Under the pieces are notes generated by a model that saw only the letters and a list, made by a program, of their open reading frames with translations, searched no databases and had not been told where the DNA came from. Positions 43,231 through 52,594 of a DNA stretch of 64,000 nucleotides are shown piece by piece. The DNA comes from Caldilineaceae bacterium SB0661_bin_32. Its GTDB lineage: Bacteria > Chloroflexota > Anaerolineae > Caldilineales > Caldilineaceae. Position 1 is the stretch's first letter. Every line of letters begins with the position of its first letter. The stretch lies in NCBI GenBank assembly GCA_009841235.1, contig VXMH01000028.1, positions 90,309 to 154,308 of the forward strand. The letters are read 5' to 3'. Both the position numbers and the translations under genes were made by a program.

Positions 43231-44277
43231 CTATGTGATATCCACACCGACCGATGCGGCTGCCTCGGTGAAGGACTGCCAGATGTCATCGGCGATTGGA
43301 ATGCCCTCACGCCGTCTCTGCTCCCGCGTGCGCGCCTCCAAATCGCCCGGCGCCAGCACCTCATCGAAGCCCGGCGCCGGCGGCACCGCGCGCACGCGCC
43401 GTTCCATCTCGTCGGCCCGTTCGGCATATTCGGCGAAGGGTTGGAACAGGTCCGCCTTGATCGCCATCATCGTGACGCCCTGGTGGAGCATGATGGCGCC
43501 GGCCCGCCCCGCTTCCACGTAGCTGTCGGCGCCGGTGAAGATCCGCCCCAGGTATTCGGCGGCCATCATCAGGGTATAGCCTTTGTGCGCGCCGAACGGC
43601 AGGTGCCCGCCGCCCGCGAAAAAGTCGTCCGGATTGGTGGTCGGGACGCCGTCCTTGTCAACGATGCTGTTCGGGGGGAGCTGTTCGCCGCGGTGGTAGG
43701 CGTTGTCGACTTTGACGCCGGAGAGGGCAGTCGTGGCCCAGTCGAACATCATGGTCGACTCTTCGCCGGCCGGCAGCCCGACCGAGATCGGATTGGTGTG
43801 CAGTACGCGCCTCCTGCCGCCGTAGGGGACGGTGGCGGGCGTGACTTCACCGTATCCCCCGGCCCACACCATGCCGACCATATTCTCGGCGGCCGCCATC
43901 TCCACGTAGTGGCCCAACCGGCCGATGTGGTGCAGCTGCACCATGCCGACCACCGCCACGTTCTGCGTACTGGCCTTGCTGATCGCCAGCTCCATCGCGT
44001 ACTTGGCGCCTACGTGGCCGAAAGTCCAGTTGCCGGTCACCAGTGCGCTGGTGGCGGTCTCCTGCAGGACCGCCGGCTTGGCCGCGGGAAAGATCTCGTC
44101 GGCCTGTATGCCGGCCACGTAGATCGGCACGGGCCAGATGCCGTGCGTGTCCACACCGCTGAGATTGGACAGCACCAGGTGGTGGGCCACCTCCTCGGCG
44201 TTCTGCTCATCCGCGCCGGCGGCCAGCAGGATCCGTTTGACCAGGGAATGAAGTTCATCCGCGGTTTTTGTTATCAT
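43231..44277 (-). CDS. Ldh-family dehydrogenase, copy 2
   Basis: A 348-residue Ldh_2-type NAD(P)-dependent oxidoreductase. The active-site motif is S-G-V-D-T-H-G-I-W, with H-T-N-P-I-S-V-G-L-P and G-A-H-K-G-Y-T-L. It is diverged from the copy at 37.2 kb, so an old paralogue rather than a recent duplication. It lies upstream of the RraA-like gene on the same strand with a 50-nt gap, implying shared transcription and linked chemistry on a 2-hydroxyacid. Confidence 0.91.
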   Translation of the reverse strand: MITKTADELHSLVKRILLAAGADEQNAEEVAHHLVLSNLSGVDTHGIWPVPIYVAGIQADEIFPAAKPAVLQETATSALVTGNWTFGHVGAKYAMELAISKASTQNVAVVGMVQLHHIGRLGHYVEMAAAENMVGMVWAGGYGEVTPATVPYGGRRRVLHTNPISVGLPAGEESTMMFDWATTALSGVKVDNAYHRGEQLPPNSIVDKDGVPTTNPDDFFAGGGHLPFGAHKGYTLMMAAEYLGRIFTGADSYVEAGRAGAIMLHQGVTMMAIKADLFQPFAEYAERADEMERRVRAVPPAPGFDEVLAPGDLEARTREQRRREGIPIADDIWQSFTEAAASVGVDIT

Positions 44278-44342
44278 GTCATTTCCTTTGCGGCCAGCGG
44301 CCAGTAGTGAGTTTACGGCCGCCGGTTAGCGGCCGTTGAGGC

Positions 44343-44729
44343 TCAGTCGGACGGCGGCTTGACTTCATACAGCTCACCTTGCAATCCGACCGGCGTTGAG
44401 AAGAATATGTAGCGCACAGTCTCGCCGGTGTCCACCACGTCTACGTCGATCTGCTGGATCTCCTCCGTTTCAAAAGTGACCCCCGTTGCCTTCAGATCGG
44501 CGACCGCGGCGTCGATGTCGTCAACCTGCCAGGCGACATGCTTTACGATGCCGGGCGCGGCGTCACCGGTCGCCTGCCACAGCTCCAGGCCGGGATACCA
44601 GGCAATTGTAAGCCCCGGCCGGTTGACCTCTCTGAGTTTGTTCAGACCGCAATGTTCTTCCAGGTAGCTTCGTGTTGCCTCCAGATCAGCGACATCCACT
44701 GAAACATGGTTGTCTATGATTTTGAACAC
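44343..44729 (-). CDS. VOC-family (glyoxalase-like) protein
   Basis: A 128-residue single VOC domain formed of two beta-alpha-beta-beta-beta halves: I-D-N-H-V-S-V-D-V at the start, a second half beginning K-H-V-A-W-Q-V-D-D, and a C-terminal G-E-L-Y-E-V. Histidines in both halves and the terminal Glu could bind a divalent metal. The family includes dioxygenases, epimerases and resistance proteins. GGAGGAAA precedes the ATG. Between a P450 and an Ldh-family gene on one strand. Confidence 0.85.
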   Translation of the reverse strand: MFKIIDNHVSVDVADLEATRSYLEEHCGLNKLREVNRPGLTIAWYPGLELWQATGDAAPGIVKHVAWQVDDIDAAVADLKATGVTFETEEIQQIDVDVVDTGETVRYIFFSTPVGLQGELYEVKPPSD

Positions 44730-44772
44730 TGTTTCCTCCTTAAGGACACTCGTTTGTTGATCGCCGCAAAAG

Positions 44773-46005
44773 CTACTGCAAAATGACCGGCAAGTTCTTC
44801 AGATTGTGAAATGTGTTATTCAGCTGCCATTCGACACCCTCCTCGTCCAGTTTCATATGTGGAAACCGGCGCAGCAGGGTGGTGAACGCGATCTCGGCCT
44901 CGCGGCGGGCGAGCGGCGCGCCGGCGCAAAAGTGGATGCCCCAGCCGAAAGATGTGTGCAGGTTCGGATCGCGGGTGATATCCAGCCGGTCGGGATGTTC
45001 GAATTGGGCCGGGTCCCTGTTTGCCGCCCCCAGCATCAGCGAAAGGGTCTGCCCCTTGGGAATCCGCTTACCACCGATCTCGACATCTTCGGCGGTTAAG
45101 CGCCACGCGCGCAGGAACGAGGTGTCGTAGCGCAGAAACTCCTCCACCGCCGTTCCTATCAGGTCCGGATTCTCCCGCAACATGCGCAACTGTTCCGGAT
45201 GGCGCAGCAGCGCCAGCAACCCGTTCCCGATCAGTCCGGTGGTCGTCTCGTGGCCGGCTGTCAGCAGCGTGATGCAGGTGGCGACCAGCTCGGTCTCGCT
45301 CAGCATATCGCCCCGTTCCTCCGCAGCCACCAGCGCGCTGATCAGGTCATCCTCGGGCTGTTTCCGCCGCGCCTCGATCAGCTGCAGGAGCCATGCCTTG
45401 GTTTCAAGCAGCGCGGCCGTGCTCTTCATGATCGTCTCGATATGAGGGCGCCCGGTGCCATGAAAGGCGACGATGTCGTCCGACCACGCCTTGAACTGGT
45501 CACGGTCCTCCGCCGGTACGCCCAGCGTTTCAGCGATCACGATCGCCGGCAGCGGGTAGGCGAAACTGCCGATCACCTCCATGGCGCCGCCGCTTTCAGC
45601 CTGATCAAGCAGTCTGTCTACGATCTCCTGCACTCGCGGCCGCATTCCCTCTACGACGCGTGCGCTAAATGCCGTGTTCACCAGCCCGCGCACGCGGGTA
45701 TGCTCCGGCGGGTCGGTGTTCGGCATGCCGACCGTGAAGTTGTCGTAGAGCGGGCGAATCTGCGCGCGCACGCTCTCCGGCAGCTGGTCCAGAAACGCGG
45801 CGATGCGCCCCACGTTGGTGAAACGGCGATAGTCGCGCAGTACCGCAACTACGTCGGCGTAGCGCGTCAACACCCAACATCCCCAGACATCGCTCCAGTG
45901 GACCGGATCCTCTGCGCGCAACTGATGGTAGATGGGATACGGATCGCTGTACATAGCCTGCGAGACCAGGAGTTGATCAATTGAGGAACTGCTGTTGATA
46001 GCCAT
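44773..46005 (-). CDS. Cytochrome P450
   Basis: A 410-residue soluble bacterial P450. The I-helix oxygen-activation motif is A-G-H-E-T-T-T, the K-helix is E-E-F-L-R-Y, and the heme-binding loop is F-G-W-G-I-H-F-C-A-G-A with the thiolate cysteine. ATG at 46005 with AAGGGA upstream; the longer frame runs into the ATPase gene. No ferredoxin or reductase gene is nearby, so the electron donor must come from elsewhere. It follows the second Dpp-type transporter and heads the VOC/Ldh/RraA set, suggesting oxidative attack on an imported or plant-derived compound. Confidence 0.93.
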   Translation of the reverse strand: MAINSSSSIDQLLVSQAMYSDPYPIYHQLRAEDPVHWSDVWGCWVLTRYADVVAVLRDYRRFTNVGRIAAFLDQLPESVRAQIRPLYDNFTVGMPNTDPPEHTRVRGLVNTAFSARVVEGMRPRVQEIVDRLLDQAESGGAMEVIGSFAYPLPAIVIAETLGVPAEDRDQFKAWSDDIVAFHGTGRPHIETIMKSTAALLETKAWLLQLIEARRKQPEDDLISALVAAEERGDMLSETELVATCITLLTAGHETTTGLIGNGLLALLRHPEQLRMLRENPDLIGTAVEEFLRYDTSFLRAWRLTAEDVEIGGKRIPKGQTLSLMLGAANRDPAQFEHPDRLDITRDPNLHTSFGWGIHFCAGAPLARREAEIAFTTLLRRFPHMKLDEEGVEWQLNNTFHNLKNLPVILQ

Positions 46006-46045
46006 AACTCCCTTTTTCCGTCCCGGCGGCTGGCCGCGACACGGC

Positions 46046-46867
46046 TCAACGTCCCGGAATCGAGTCGATGAGCAGACGCGTATAGGAATGTTGCGGCCGC
46101 TCCAGGACATCCTGGGTCTTTCCCGCCTCCACGACGTCGCCCTTCTGCATTACGTAGACGCGTGAGGTCAGATAGCGCACCAGCCCCAGGTCGTGTGAGA
46201 TAAAAATGATCGCCAGCCCCCGCTCCGATTGCAGCAGGCGCAGCAGATTCAACAGCTGCGCCTGCGCGGACTGGTCGATGGACGACGTCGGCTCGTCTGC
46301 GATCAGAACCTTGGGGTCGGGCGCGAGCGCCCGCGCCACACTCACCCGCTGCCGCTGCCCGCCCGACAGCGATTTGGGGAACTGCCGCGCCTGGTCGTCG
46401 CTGATGCCCATCGCGTTCAGCAGCCGCAGAGCCTGCACCCTGGCCTCCGCGCCCGGCAGCCTCTTCCAGACCTGCACCGCTTCCGCCACCGCCTGCCAGA
46501 CCCTCATGCGCGGGTTGAGCGATGAGTAGGGGTCCTGGAAGATCATCTGCGTCTTCCAGCGCTCGCTTCTTGGCATGCGCTGCTCGATCCCCGCGCTGAA
46601 GATTGACCGCCCCTCCAGCCGTACTTCACCCGCGCTCGGCCTCTGCAGGCCCACCAGCGCCCGCGCCAGCGTCGTCTTCCCGCTCCCGCTCTCGCCCACA
46701 ATGCCCACCGCTTCGCCGCTATGTACGGTGACGCTGGCCGCGCGCACCGCGTCGAACGCCTCCGCGCCGCGTCCGAACGTTACTGAAATATCCTTCCCTT
46801 CCAATAACGGACCGGCCGTAGCCTTCTGTTGCAGCTTCTCCCCGGCGTGAGCGGTAACGACAGTCAT
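46046..46867 (-). CDS. Dpp/Opp-type ABC ATP-binding protein (DppF-like), second set
   Basis: A 273-residue ATPase: Walker [10 protein letters not shown], signature L-S-G-G-Q-R-Q-R-V-S-V-A-R, Walker B V-L-I-A-D-E-P-T-S-S-I-D. It lacks the long oligo_HPY tail present in the other DppF-like proteins and ends shortly after the H-loop region, so it is short for the family. ATG at 46867, 10 nt after the preceding stop; the longer frame overlaps the upstream gene and is rejected. Confidence 0.9.
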   Translation of the reverse strand: MTVVTAHAGEKLQQKATAGPLLEGKDISVTFGRGAEAFDAVRAASVTVHSGEAVGIVGESGSGKTTLARALVGLQRPSAGEVRLEGRSIFSAGIEQRMPRSERWKTQMIFQDPYSSLNPRMRVWQAVAEAVQVWKRLPGAEARVQALRLLNAMGISDDQARQFPKSLSGGQRQRVSVARALAPDPKVLIADEPTSSIDQSAQAQLLNLLRLLQSERGLAIIFISHDLGLVRYLTSRVYVMQKGDVVEAGKTQDVLERPQHSYTRLLIDSIPGR

Positions 46868-46877
46868 ATCCGATCGC

Positions 46878-47876
46878 CTACTGTTCCAATTCCGCCATGC
46901 GTTCGGCGTGAATGCAGGCGGAGAGCTGTTGCGCAGTCGGCATAAGCGCCGGCTGGGAATCGCGCCGGCACGCCTCGTCGGCCAGCGCACAGCGCGGCCA
47001 GAAGCGGCATCCCGCCGGCCACGAGCCAACCGACGCGGCATCACCGGGGATCGCCTCAAGGTCCTGCCCCGGCACCGCCCGGTCGACGCGGGAGACGCGC
47101 AGGGCCCTTGTGTAGGGGTGGCGGGGCGCCTTCGACAGCGCCGCCACCGGGCCGGCCTCGACCGACGCGCCCGCGTACATGACCATCACGTCGTCGCAGA
47201 CCTCCTCGATCACCGCCAGATCATGGGAGACCAGGATCAGCGCCATGTTCAGATCCCGGCGCAGCTGGGTGATCAGGCTCAGAATCTCGCGCTGGATGGT
47301 TACGTCGAGGGCGGTGGTGGGCTCGTCCGCGATCAGGAGTTTGGGCCCCTGGGCGATGGCCGCGGCGATCATGACGCGCTGGCGCATACCCCCGGAAAGC
47401 TGGTGCGACCGGGCTTTGAGCACCTGTTGCGCCCTGGGGATCTGCACCTGTTCAAGCAGCGCAACCGCCTCCTGCCTGGCCTGCTGACGACTGATCGACC
47501 CCGCCGCCGTGATCGACTCGACCAGCTGTGTCTCGACGGTCAGAACAGGGTTGAGGCCAGCCAGCGAGCTCTGCGGAATGTAGCCGATCTCGCGGCCGCG
47601 AATGCCGCGCCAGACGCGCTCCGGCGCGCCGGCCAGCTCCTGCCCGTCAAAGCGAACTGTGCCCGAAACGATCCCGGCGCCGTGACGCGGGAGCGTGCCG
47701 ATCAGCGCCCGGCACAACATCGTCTTGCCGGAGCCGGATTCGCCGACGATGCCGACCGCCTGCCGCTGGTACAGGCTGAGGTTGGCAGCGTCGACCACAG
47801 GGAGCTTTCTGCCGCCGCCCTTGCGAAAACTGATGCAGAGGTCCTTGACTTCCAGCAGAGGTTCTATTTCACTCAT
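46878..47876 (-). CDS. Dpp/Opp-type ABC ATP-binding protein (DppD-like), second set
   Basis: A 332-residue ATPase with Walker A G-E-S-G-S-G-K-T, signature [13 protein letters not shown], Walker [13 protein letters not shown] and a C-terminal cysteine-bearing oligo_HPY segment (C-R-F-W-P-R-C). Overlaps the upstream permease gene by 8 nt. Confidence 0.92.
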   Translation of the reverse strand: MSEIEPLLEVKDLCISFRKGGGRKLPVVDAANLSLYQRQAVGIVGESGSGKTMLCRALIGTLPRHGAGIVSGTVRFDGQELAGAPERVWRGIRGREIGYIPQSSLAGLNPVLTVETQLVESITAAGSISRQQARQEAVALLEQVQIPRAQQVLKARSHQLSGGMRQRVMIAAAIAQGPKLLIADEPTTALDVTIQREILSLITQLRRDLNMALILVSHDLAVIEEVCDDVMVMYAGASVEAGPVAALSKAPRHPYTRALRVSRVDRAVPGQDLEAIPGDAASVGSWPAGCRFWPRCALADEACRRDSQPALMPTAQQLSACIHAERMAELEQ

Positions 47877-48744
47877 CCTCCCCCTTGCTGATCCGCTCCA
47901 ATCCCCGCGCCAGCAGGGCCACGCCGATCGCCGTCAGCGAAAGGAAAAAGCCGGGAAACAGGATCAGCCACGGCTCGGTCCGCAGGTAGAGCCGCCCCTC
48001 GGCCAGCATCGCGCCCCACTCAGGCGTGGGCGGCGTTACGCCCAGCCCGAGAAAGGAGAGGCCGCCGATGATGACGATGATGAAGATGAAGTCGCTGAGC
48101 GCATAGGCGAGCGCCTCGGAAAAGACGTTGGGCATGATATGGCGGACGAGGATACGCAGCTGCGAATAGCCCAGCACCTGCGCGGCCTGTACGAACTCGG
48201 CGTCCCGCAGCGCCAGTGATTTGGCGCGCGCGATGCGGGCGTACTGGGCCCAGCGCGATATCCAGATGGCGATCAGCAGGCCGCGGATGTCCGCCCCCAC
48301 CATCGCCACGATCCCCAGCACCAGGATAATCTCCGGGAATGCCGTCAGCGCGTTGACAAGCCCGTCCCAGATGGTTTCGGCGATGCGGTTGCGCGTTGTG
48401 CCCGCCAGCGTGCCGATGAAAGTGCCGATCACGATGGGAACACTGACACCCAGTATCGCCAGCGCAATGTCAAGCCGCGCGGCCGCAAACACCCGTACAA
48501 GCAGATCACGCCCCAGGTGATCGGTGCCAAAAAGGAACGCCGCGCTGGGCGGCTGCAGGGGCTGATCGACGAAACCGTAGGGGTCATTGGGACTCAGAAG
48601 AGGAACAGAGACGCTGAGCACGAGGATAAGCGCCAGAATGACGACGCCCCAGCGGCTTTCAGCGTTGAGCTGGCGCCAGTAGCGCCGCAATTCGACCCGG
48701 CGCAGACGGCCAGCAGGCGAGATACTTGGGTTTCCGGCTGTCAT
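47869..48744 (-). CDS. Dpp/Opp-type ABC permease (DppC-like), second set
   Basis: A 291-residue permease with the G-T-D-H-L-G-R-D-L-L DppC signature and an EAA-type loop D-A-E-F-V-Q-A-A-Q-V-L-G. About six hydrophobic segments. Overlaps its partner permease by 4 nt and the ATPase by 8 nt, so tightly coupled. Confidence 0.92.
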   Translation of the reverse strand: MTAGNPSISPAGRLRRVELRRYWRQLNAESRWGVVILALILVLSVSVPLLSPNDPYGFVDQPLQPPSAAFLFGTDHLGRDLLVRVFAAARLDIALAILGVSVPIVIGTFIGTLAGTTRNRIAETIWDGLVNALTAFPEIILVLGIVAMVGADIRGLLIAIWISRWAQYARIARAKSLALRDAEFVQAAQVLGYSQLRILVRHIMPNVFSEALAYALSDFIFIIVIIGGLSFLGLGVTPPTPEWGAMLAEGRLYLRTEPWLILFPGFFLSLTAIGVALLARGLERISKGEDE

Positions 48745-49721
48745 CGTATCTGCGCCCGCGGATCCAGCCAGCCGTTGACCAGATCGGCCATGAACGTCAG
48801 CCCGACCACCAGCAGACCGCTCAGGAAGACGATCCCCTGCACCAGCGGGTAATCGCGATTGCGCACCGCGTCGACCAGTGTCATACCAAGTCCCGGCAGA
48901 TTGAAGATGATTTCAATGATAACGGCATAGCTGACGACGGTCGCGGCAAAGTAACCCAGCGCGGCGATCGTCGGCGCCAGCGACGGGCGCAGCAGATAGC
49001 GCCAGTAGAAGCGCCAGCCCTGCGTGCCGCGAATGATCGCGGCCTCCACAAATTCTTCGGCGCTGGTCTCGACAATCGAAGATTGGAGAATGCGGGCGAG
49101 GACCGGCACCAGGACAAAGTTGATCGTGAGCGCCGGCAGCCAAAGATAGTAGAGGTTGGCCGGAAATCCGGCATGATAGCCGGCGATAGGCGCCAGGTTG
49201 ACCTGTACCGCAAATAGGAGGATCAGAAGCAGCCCCGAAAAGAAGACAGGCGTCGCCACCAGGACCGACGCGCCGATCTGAAAGGCGTGCCCAAACCACG
49301 TGCGGCGGTAGAGCGCAGCCGCGACGCCCAATGGCAGTGCCAGCCCAATGGTCATCACAATGGTCGTAACCGTCAACCACAGAGAGACCGGCAGCCGTTT
49401 GCCCACAATGGAGAGCACCGGCTCGCGCGAACGGATCGAAACACCGAAGTCGCCGCGCACCAGATTGGAGACGTAGCGCCCGAACTGACTGGGAATCGAA
49501 CCGTCGATCCCCAGCAGCTTACGGTAGGCGATCACATCCTCCTCCGTTGCCTCATCCCCCAGCAGGATCATGGCCGGATCGCCGGGAATCAACCGGATCA
49601 GTAGGAAGGCGAAGACCATCAGCAAGAAGGCGACGAAAAACGCCTGCGCCAGCCGCCGCAGTACAGGATGCCTGAGCAGGGGCAGCGTCCTTGCGCCAAT
49701 ACCGCCAGGTGATGACGTCAT
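48741..49721 (-). CDS. Dpp/Opp-type ABC permease (DppB-like), second set
   Basis: A 326-residue permease starting at the ATG at 49721. The first helix is followed by R-L-I-P-G-D-P-A, the DppB hallmark; the EAA loop is A-E-E-F-V-E-A-A-I-I-R-G. The region between it and the binding-protein gene (about 150 nt) contains a 7-bp GC-rich hairpin at 49837-49860. Confidence 0.91.
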   Translation of the reverse strand: MTSSPGGIGARTLPLLRHPVLRRLAQAFFVAFLLMVFAFLLIRLIPGDPAMILLGDEATEEDVIAYRKLLGIDGSIPSQFGRYVSNLVRGDFGVSIRSREPVLSIVGKRLPVSLWLTVTTIVMTIGLALPLGVAAALYRRTWFGHAFQIGASVLVATPVFFSGLLLILLFAVQVNLAPIAGYHAGFPANLYYLWLPALTINFVLVPVLARILQSSIVETSAEEFVEAAIIRGTQGWRFYWRYLLRPSLAPTIAALGYFAATVVSYAVIIEIIFNLPGLGMTLVDAVRNRDYPLVQGIVFLSGLLVVGLTFMADLVNGWLDPRAQIR

Positions 49722-49874
49722 CGCAGGCGTGAGGAAGGTGGAGAGAGGAGAGCGAGGACAACTGCTCGGCGACGACCCGGAGCGGGTTCTGTCTGTCTGG
49801 CCATCTCGCTCACCCCTCACATTGGGCTGCGGGCGACTCGCGGCCTGCATCGACCGCGAGCCGCGGACTTTCGA

Positions 49875-51446
49875 TTACTCTTCCACGTCCGCCAGAGGCA
49901 CGACGATGAAGTGCGAGGCGCCGGTTACGGTCCTGACCGCATTCTGACCGACGCGGCTGCCGCCCATCACCGAGCGTTCACAGCAGGGGATGATCGACTG
50001 CACTTCGTAGCCCCGGTACTGGATCTGGCGGATGAGATCCTCGCGGGCAGCCCGGTCAACCGTCTGGCCCAGCTCATCAAACAGGCGCTTCATTTCAGGA
50101 TCATCGATGCGCGACCGCTGCGCCCAGAAGCCGTCCAGGAACTGGTTGCGCAGGTAGCTCTCCGGCGGCCCGCCGTTGTTGCCGGTGACGGCCCAGCCGG
50201 CGTGATAGTCAGGCGAATTGGCCATGATGTCCAGCGCCACGCCAACCTCCTGGCCGTCCGGCGTCACCTCCATGTTGAGCGCCTTGAGCTGCTCGGCGAA
50301 TACCAGGATGCCTTCGACATAGCCCGGCCGCGGGCCGTAGGTTGTCACAGTGAAGGAGCAGCCGCCGTCCGCCCACGGTGTGTTCGCCATCAGCGCCTTA
50401 GCCGCCTCCAGGTCCTGCGCGCCCCCGTTCGGCAGAATGCCGACATCCAGCGGCTGGCCGGTGTAGAAGTACCCGATGACCGGCGGCGAGATGCCCAACA
50501 GCGCCCGCTCGTTGATCTCGGAGCGGTCGATGGCCAGCGAAATGGCCTCGCGCACGTCGCGATTGGACAGACAGTGATCTTCGGAGATCTGCTGATTGAT
50601 GCTCAGGTGAAAAACACCGCCCAGCGCCACGACGAAGGTCTCAACCTCGGGCGGGAAGGTGTCACGCGCCTGCGGCGGCAGCTCATAGACGTAATCCAGC
50701 TGGCCGGTGGCCAGCAGCAGCGAGCGCGAAGTGGGGTCGGGCACCCAGTGCAGCTCAAGCTCCTTCACCGCCATCGGGCCGAGCTGGTAGTTGGGATTCT
50801 CCTTCAGCGTCACCACCGGATCGCCGGGCTCGCCCGCGGCAACGTAGTAGGGGCCGGCGCTGACCGGGCTGCGGAAGTAGCCGTCCGGGTCGGCCTCTAC
50901 CTGTGCCTGCGGATGGACCGAGAAGCCGGTGCGTCCAAACCAGAACGGGAGCGAAGGTTCGGCTATGCTCAACGTCCACACTACGGTCCTGTCATCGGTT
51001 GCCTCCACGCTGACGACATTGGCAATCGGGCCTTTATCGGTCGGCGGCGCGTCCTTGATCCGCTCCCAGGTGAAGACGATATCCCCGACCGTAACCGGGG
51101 TGCCATCCGAGTACATCAGGTTCTCGCGCAGCGTGAAGGTATAGACCAGGCCATCCTCCGAAACATCCATCGATTCGGCCAAGTCCGGCTGCGGCACACC
51201 GTACTGATCAAGTCGGAGCAGCTGCCCGCTGATCAGCTTGATCGTCGAACCTTCCGACGTCTCGCCGGGCAGCGCCGGGTCGAAGTGTGTCAGCGCGCCC
51301 GGCAGACCGAAGCGCACCTTCTCCAGCGGCAGCATGCTTCCCGAATCCGCCATCATCGGCTCCGTCGCAACCGGCTGACACGCGGCTAGCAGGATCGCGA
51401 AAATGGCGACTGCAAAGATAAACAGTTTGGGCTTATTGGAATACAT
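49875..51446 (-). CDS. ABC transporter substrate-binding lipoprotein, family 5, second set
   Basis: A 523-residue SBP_bac_5 lipoprotein, Cys23 in L-L-A-A-C-Q-P-V-A. The start of the mature domain includes L-R-E-N-L-M-Y-S-D-G-T-P-V-T and the family D-I-V-F-T-W segment. AAGGAGGA precedes the ATG. Heads the B-C-D-F transport genes. The same C-Q-P-V-A-T after the lipobox occurs in the third set, so the two are related. Confidence 0.92.
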   Translation of the reverse strand: MYSNKPKLFIFAVAIFAILLAACQPVATEPMMADSGSMLPLEKVRFGLPGALTHFDPALPGETSEGSTIKLISGQLLRLDQYGVPQPDLAESMDVSEDGLVYTFTLRENLMYSDGTPVTVGDIVFTWERIKDAPPTDKGPIANVVSVEATDDRTVVWTLSIAEPSLPFWFGRTGFSVHPQAQVEADPDGYFRSPVSAGPYYVAAGEPGDPVVTLKENPNYQLGPMAVKELELHWVPDPTSRSLLLATGQLDYVYELPPQARDTFPPEVETFVVALGGVFHLSINQQISEDHCLSNRDVREAISLAIDRSEINERALLGISPPVIGYFYTGQPLDVGILPNGGAQDLEAAKALMANTPWADGGCSFTVTTYGPRPGYVEGILVFAEQLKALNMEVTPDGQEVGVALDIMANSPDYHAGWAVTGNNGGPPESYLRNQFLDGFWAQRSRIDDPEMKRLFDELGQTVDRAAREDLIRQIQYRGYEVQSIIPCCERSVMGGSRVGQNAVRTVTGASHFIVVPLADVEE

Positions 51447-51496
51447 TTGTCCGACTCCTCCTTGATTGACCTTCTGATATATGGTTGGCCAGTGGG

Positions 51497-52531
51497 CTAC
51501 CGTTCCGCGACCTGCACGGGACGGTTCGTCTTCAAAGATTCCACTGCGGCCTCGACCAGGAGTTGTGAACGATAGCCGTCTTCCACGCTGACCATGGGCC
51601 GCCTGCCCTCCTCCAGCGACTCGACGAAGTGGTTCATCTCGGCCGGATAGGCTGCCGCATACTTGTGCAGGTAGAACTGTGAACCGTCGGGGGGACCGGA
51701 GTGCAGCCTGTCGTGCAGCGCCCCGGCGGCCGTGTAGCGCACCAGGCCGGTTTCCGGCCGGTTCTCTGCCCGCAGCATTCCCTTAACGCCGTGCACTTCC
51801 AGCCGCTGGTCATAGCCGTAGGTCGTGCGCCAGATGTTGTTGATGTGGCAGAGGGCGCCGCGGCCGGTCTTGAGCGTCGTCATGGCGGCGTCGACCTCGC
51901 CCAATCTGCCAAGTTCCGGTTCCACCAGGCTCGAGGCCGCCACGTAGACCTCCACCGGTTCATCGTCCAGCAGAGCGCGCGCCAGGTCGAAGTCATGCAC
52001 GGTCGATTCACGCAGCAAGGTGTAGGGCGCTGTCCGATGTGTTTGCCGGCTGAGGTCGAGCAGCGTCACTTTCGGATCGCGGTTGGTCAACAGCACCAGC
52101 TCGACGTCACCGATCTCACCGGCCTTCACCGCCTGGATCAGGGCCAGGTGGCTTGGCTCGAACCGTTTCATGAAGCCCATGAAACTCGACACGCCCGCCT
52201 TTCTGACCTCTTCGACCGCAGCGCGCGCGGTGGGGATATCTTCCGCCAGCGGCTTCTCGCAGAAGATCGCCTTGCCGGCGCGCGCCGCCGCGACCACCAG
52301 TTCCGCATGGGAGCTCGCCGGTGTGGTGATGACGACCGCATCCACCGCCGGGTCGGCCAGCGCGGTCTCCCGGTCGGATACGGCTATGGCGCCGTGGCGT
52401 CCCGCCAGGTCGGCCGCAGCGTCCGGCAAGAGATCGTAGACGCTGTGTATCTCCGCCTTGGGATTTTCCGCCAGTGTGCGTGCATGGCGCTTTCCCATCT
52501 GGCCGGCGCCGAAGATGCAGAATCGGACCAT
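51497..52531 (-). CDS. Gfo/Idh/MocA family oxidoreductase (third copy)
   Basis: A 344-residue dehydrogenase: Rossmann motif F-G-A-G-Q-M-G-K-R-H at about residues 6-15, E-K-P-L-A near 93-97, and a D-F-D-L-A-R-A segment in place of the usual D-x-G-x-H. ATG at 52531 is preferred to the TTG two codons upstream. Lies between a cupin and the second transporter set, all on the minus strand with small gaps: a likely operon for uptake and oxidation of a sugar or polyol. Confidence 0.9.
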   Translation of the reverse strand: MVRFCIFGAGQMGKRHARTLAENPKAEIHSVYDLLPDAAADLAGRHGAIAVSDRETALADPAVDAVVITTPASSHAELVVAAARAGKAIFCEKPLAEDIPTARAAVEEVRKAGVSSFMGFMKRFEPSHLALIQAVKAGEIGDVELVLLTNRDPKVTLLDLSRQTHRTAPYTLLRESTVHDFDLARALLDDEPVEVYVAASSLVEPELGRLGEVDAAMTTLKTGRGALCHINNIWRTTYGYDQRLEVHGVKGMLRAENRPETGLVRYTAAGALHDRLHSGPPDGSQFYLHKYAAAYPAEMNHFVESLEEGRRPMVSVEDGYRSQLLVEAAVESLKTNRPVQVAER

Positions 52532-52594
52532 CTTCAAACCCCAGTCGTCATTTGCCGGTGTAAGACCTGCCCACTGCCGATTACCAGCCGCCGC

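Noticed and set aside
49911..51389. Long plus-strand frame (492 codons) opposite the binding protein
   Set aside because: The minus-strand lipoprotein has a signal peptide, lipobox and family motifs; the opposite frame has none.
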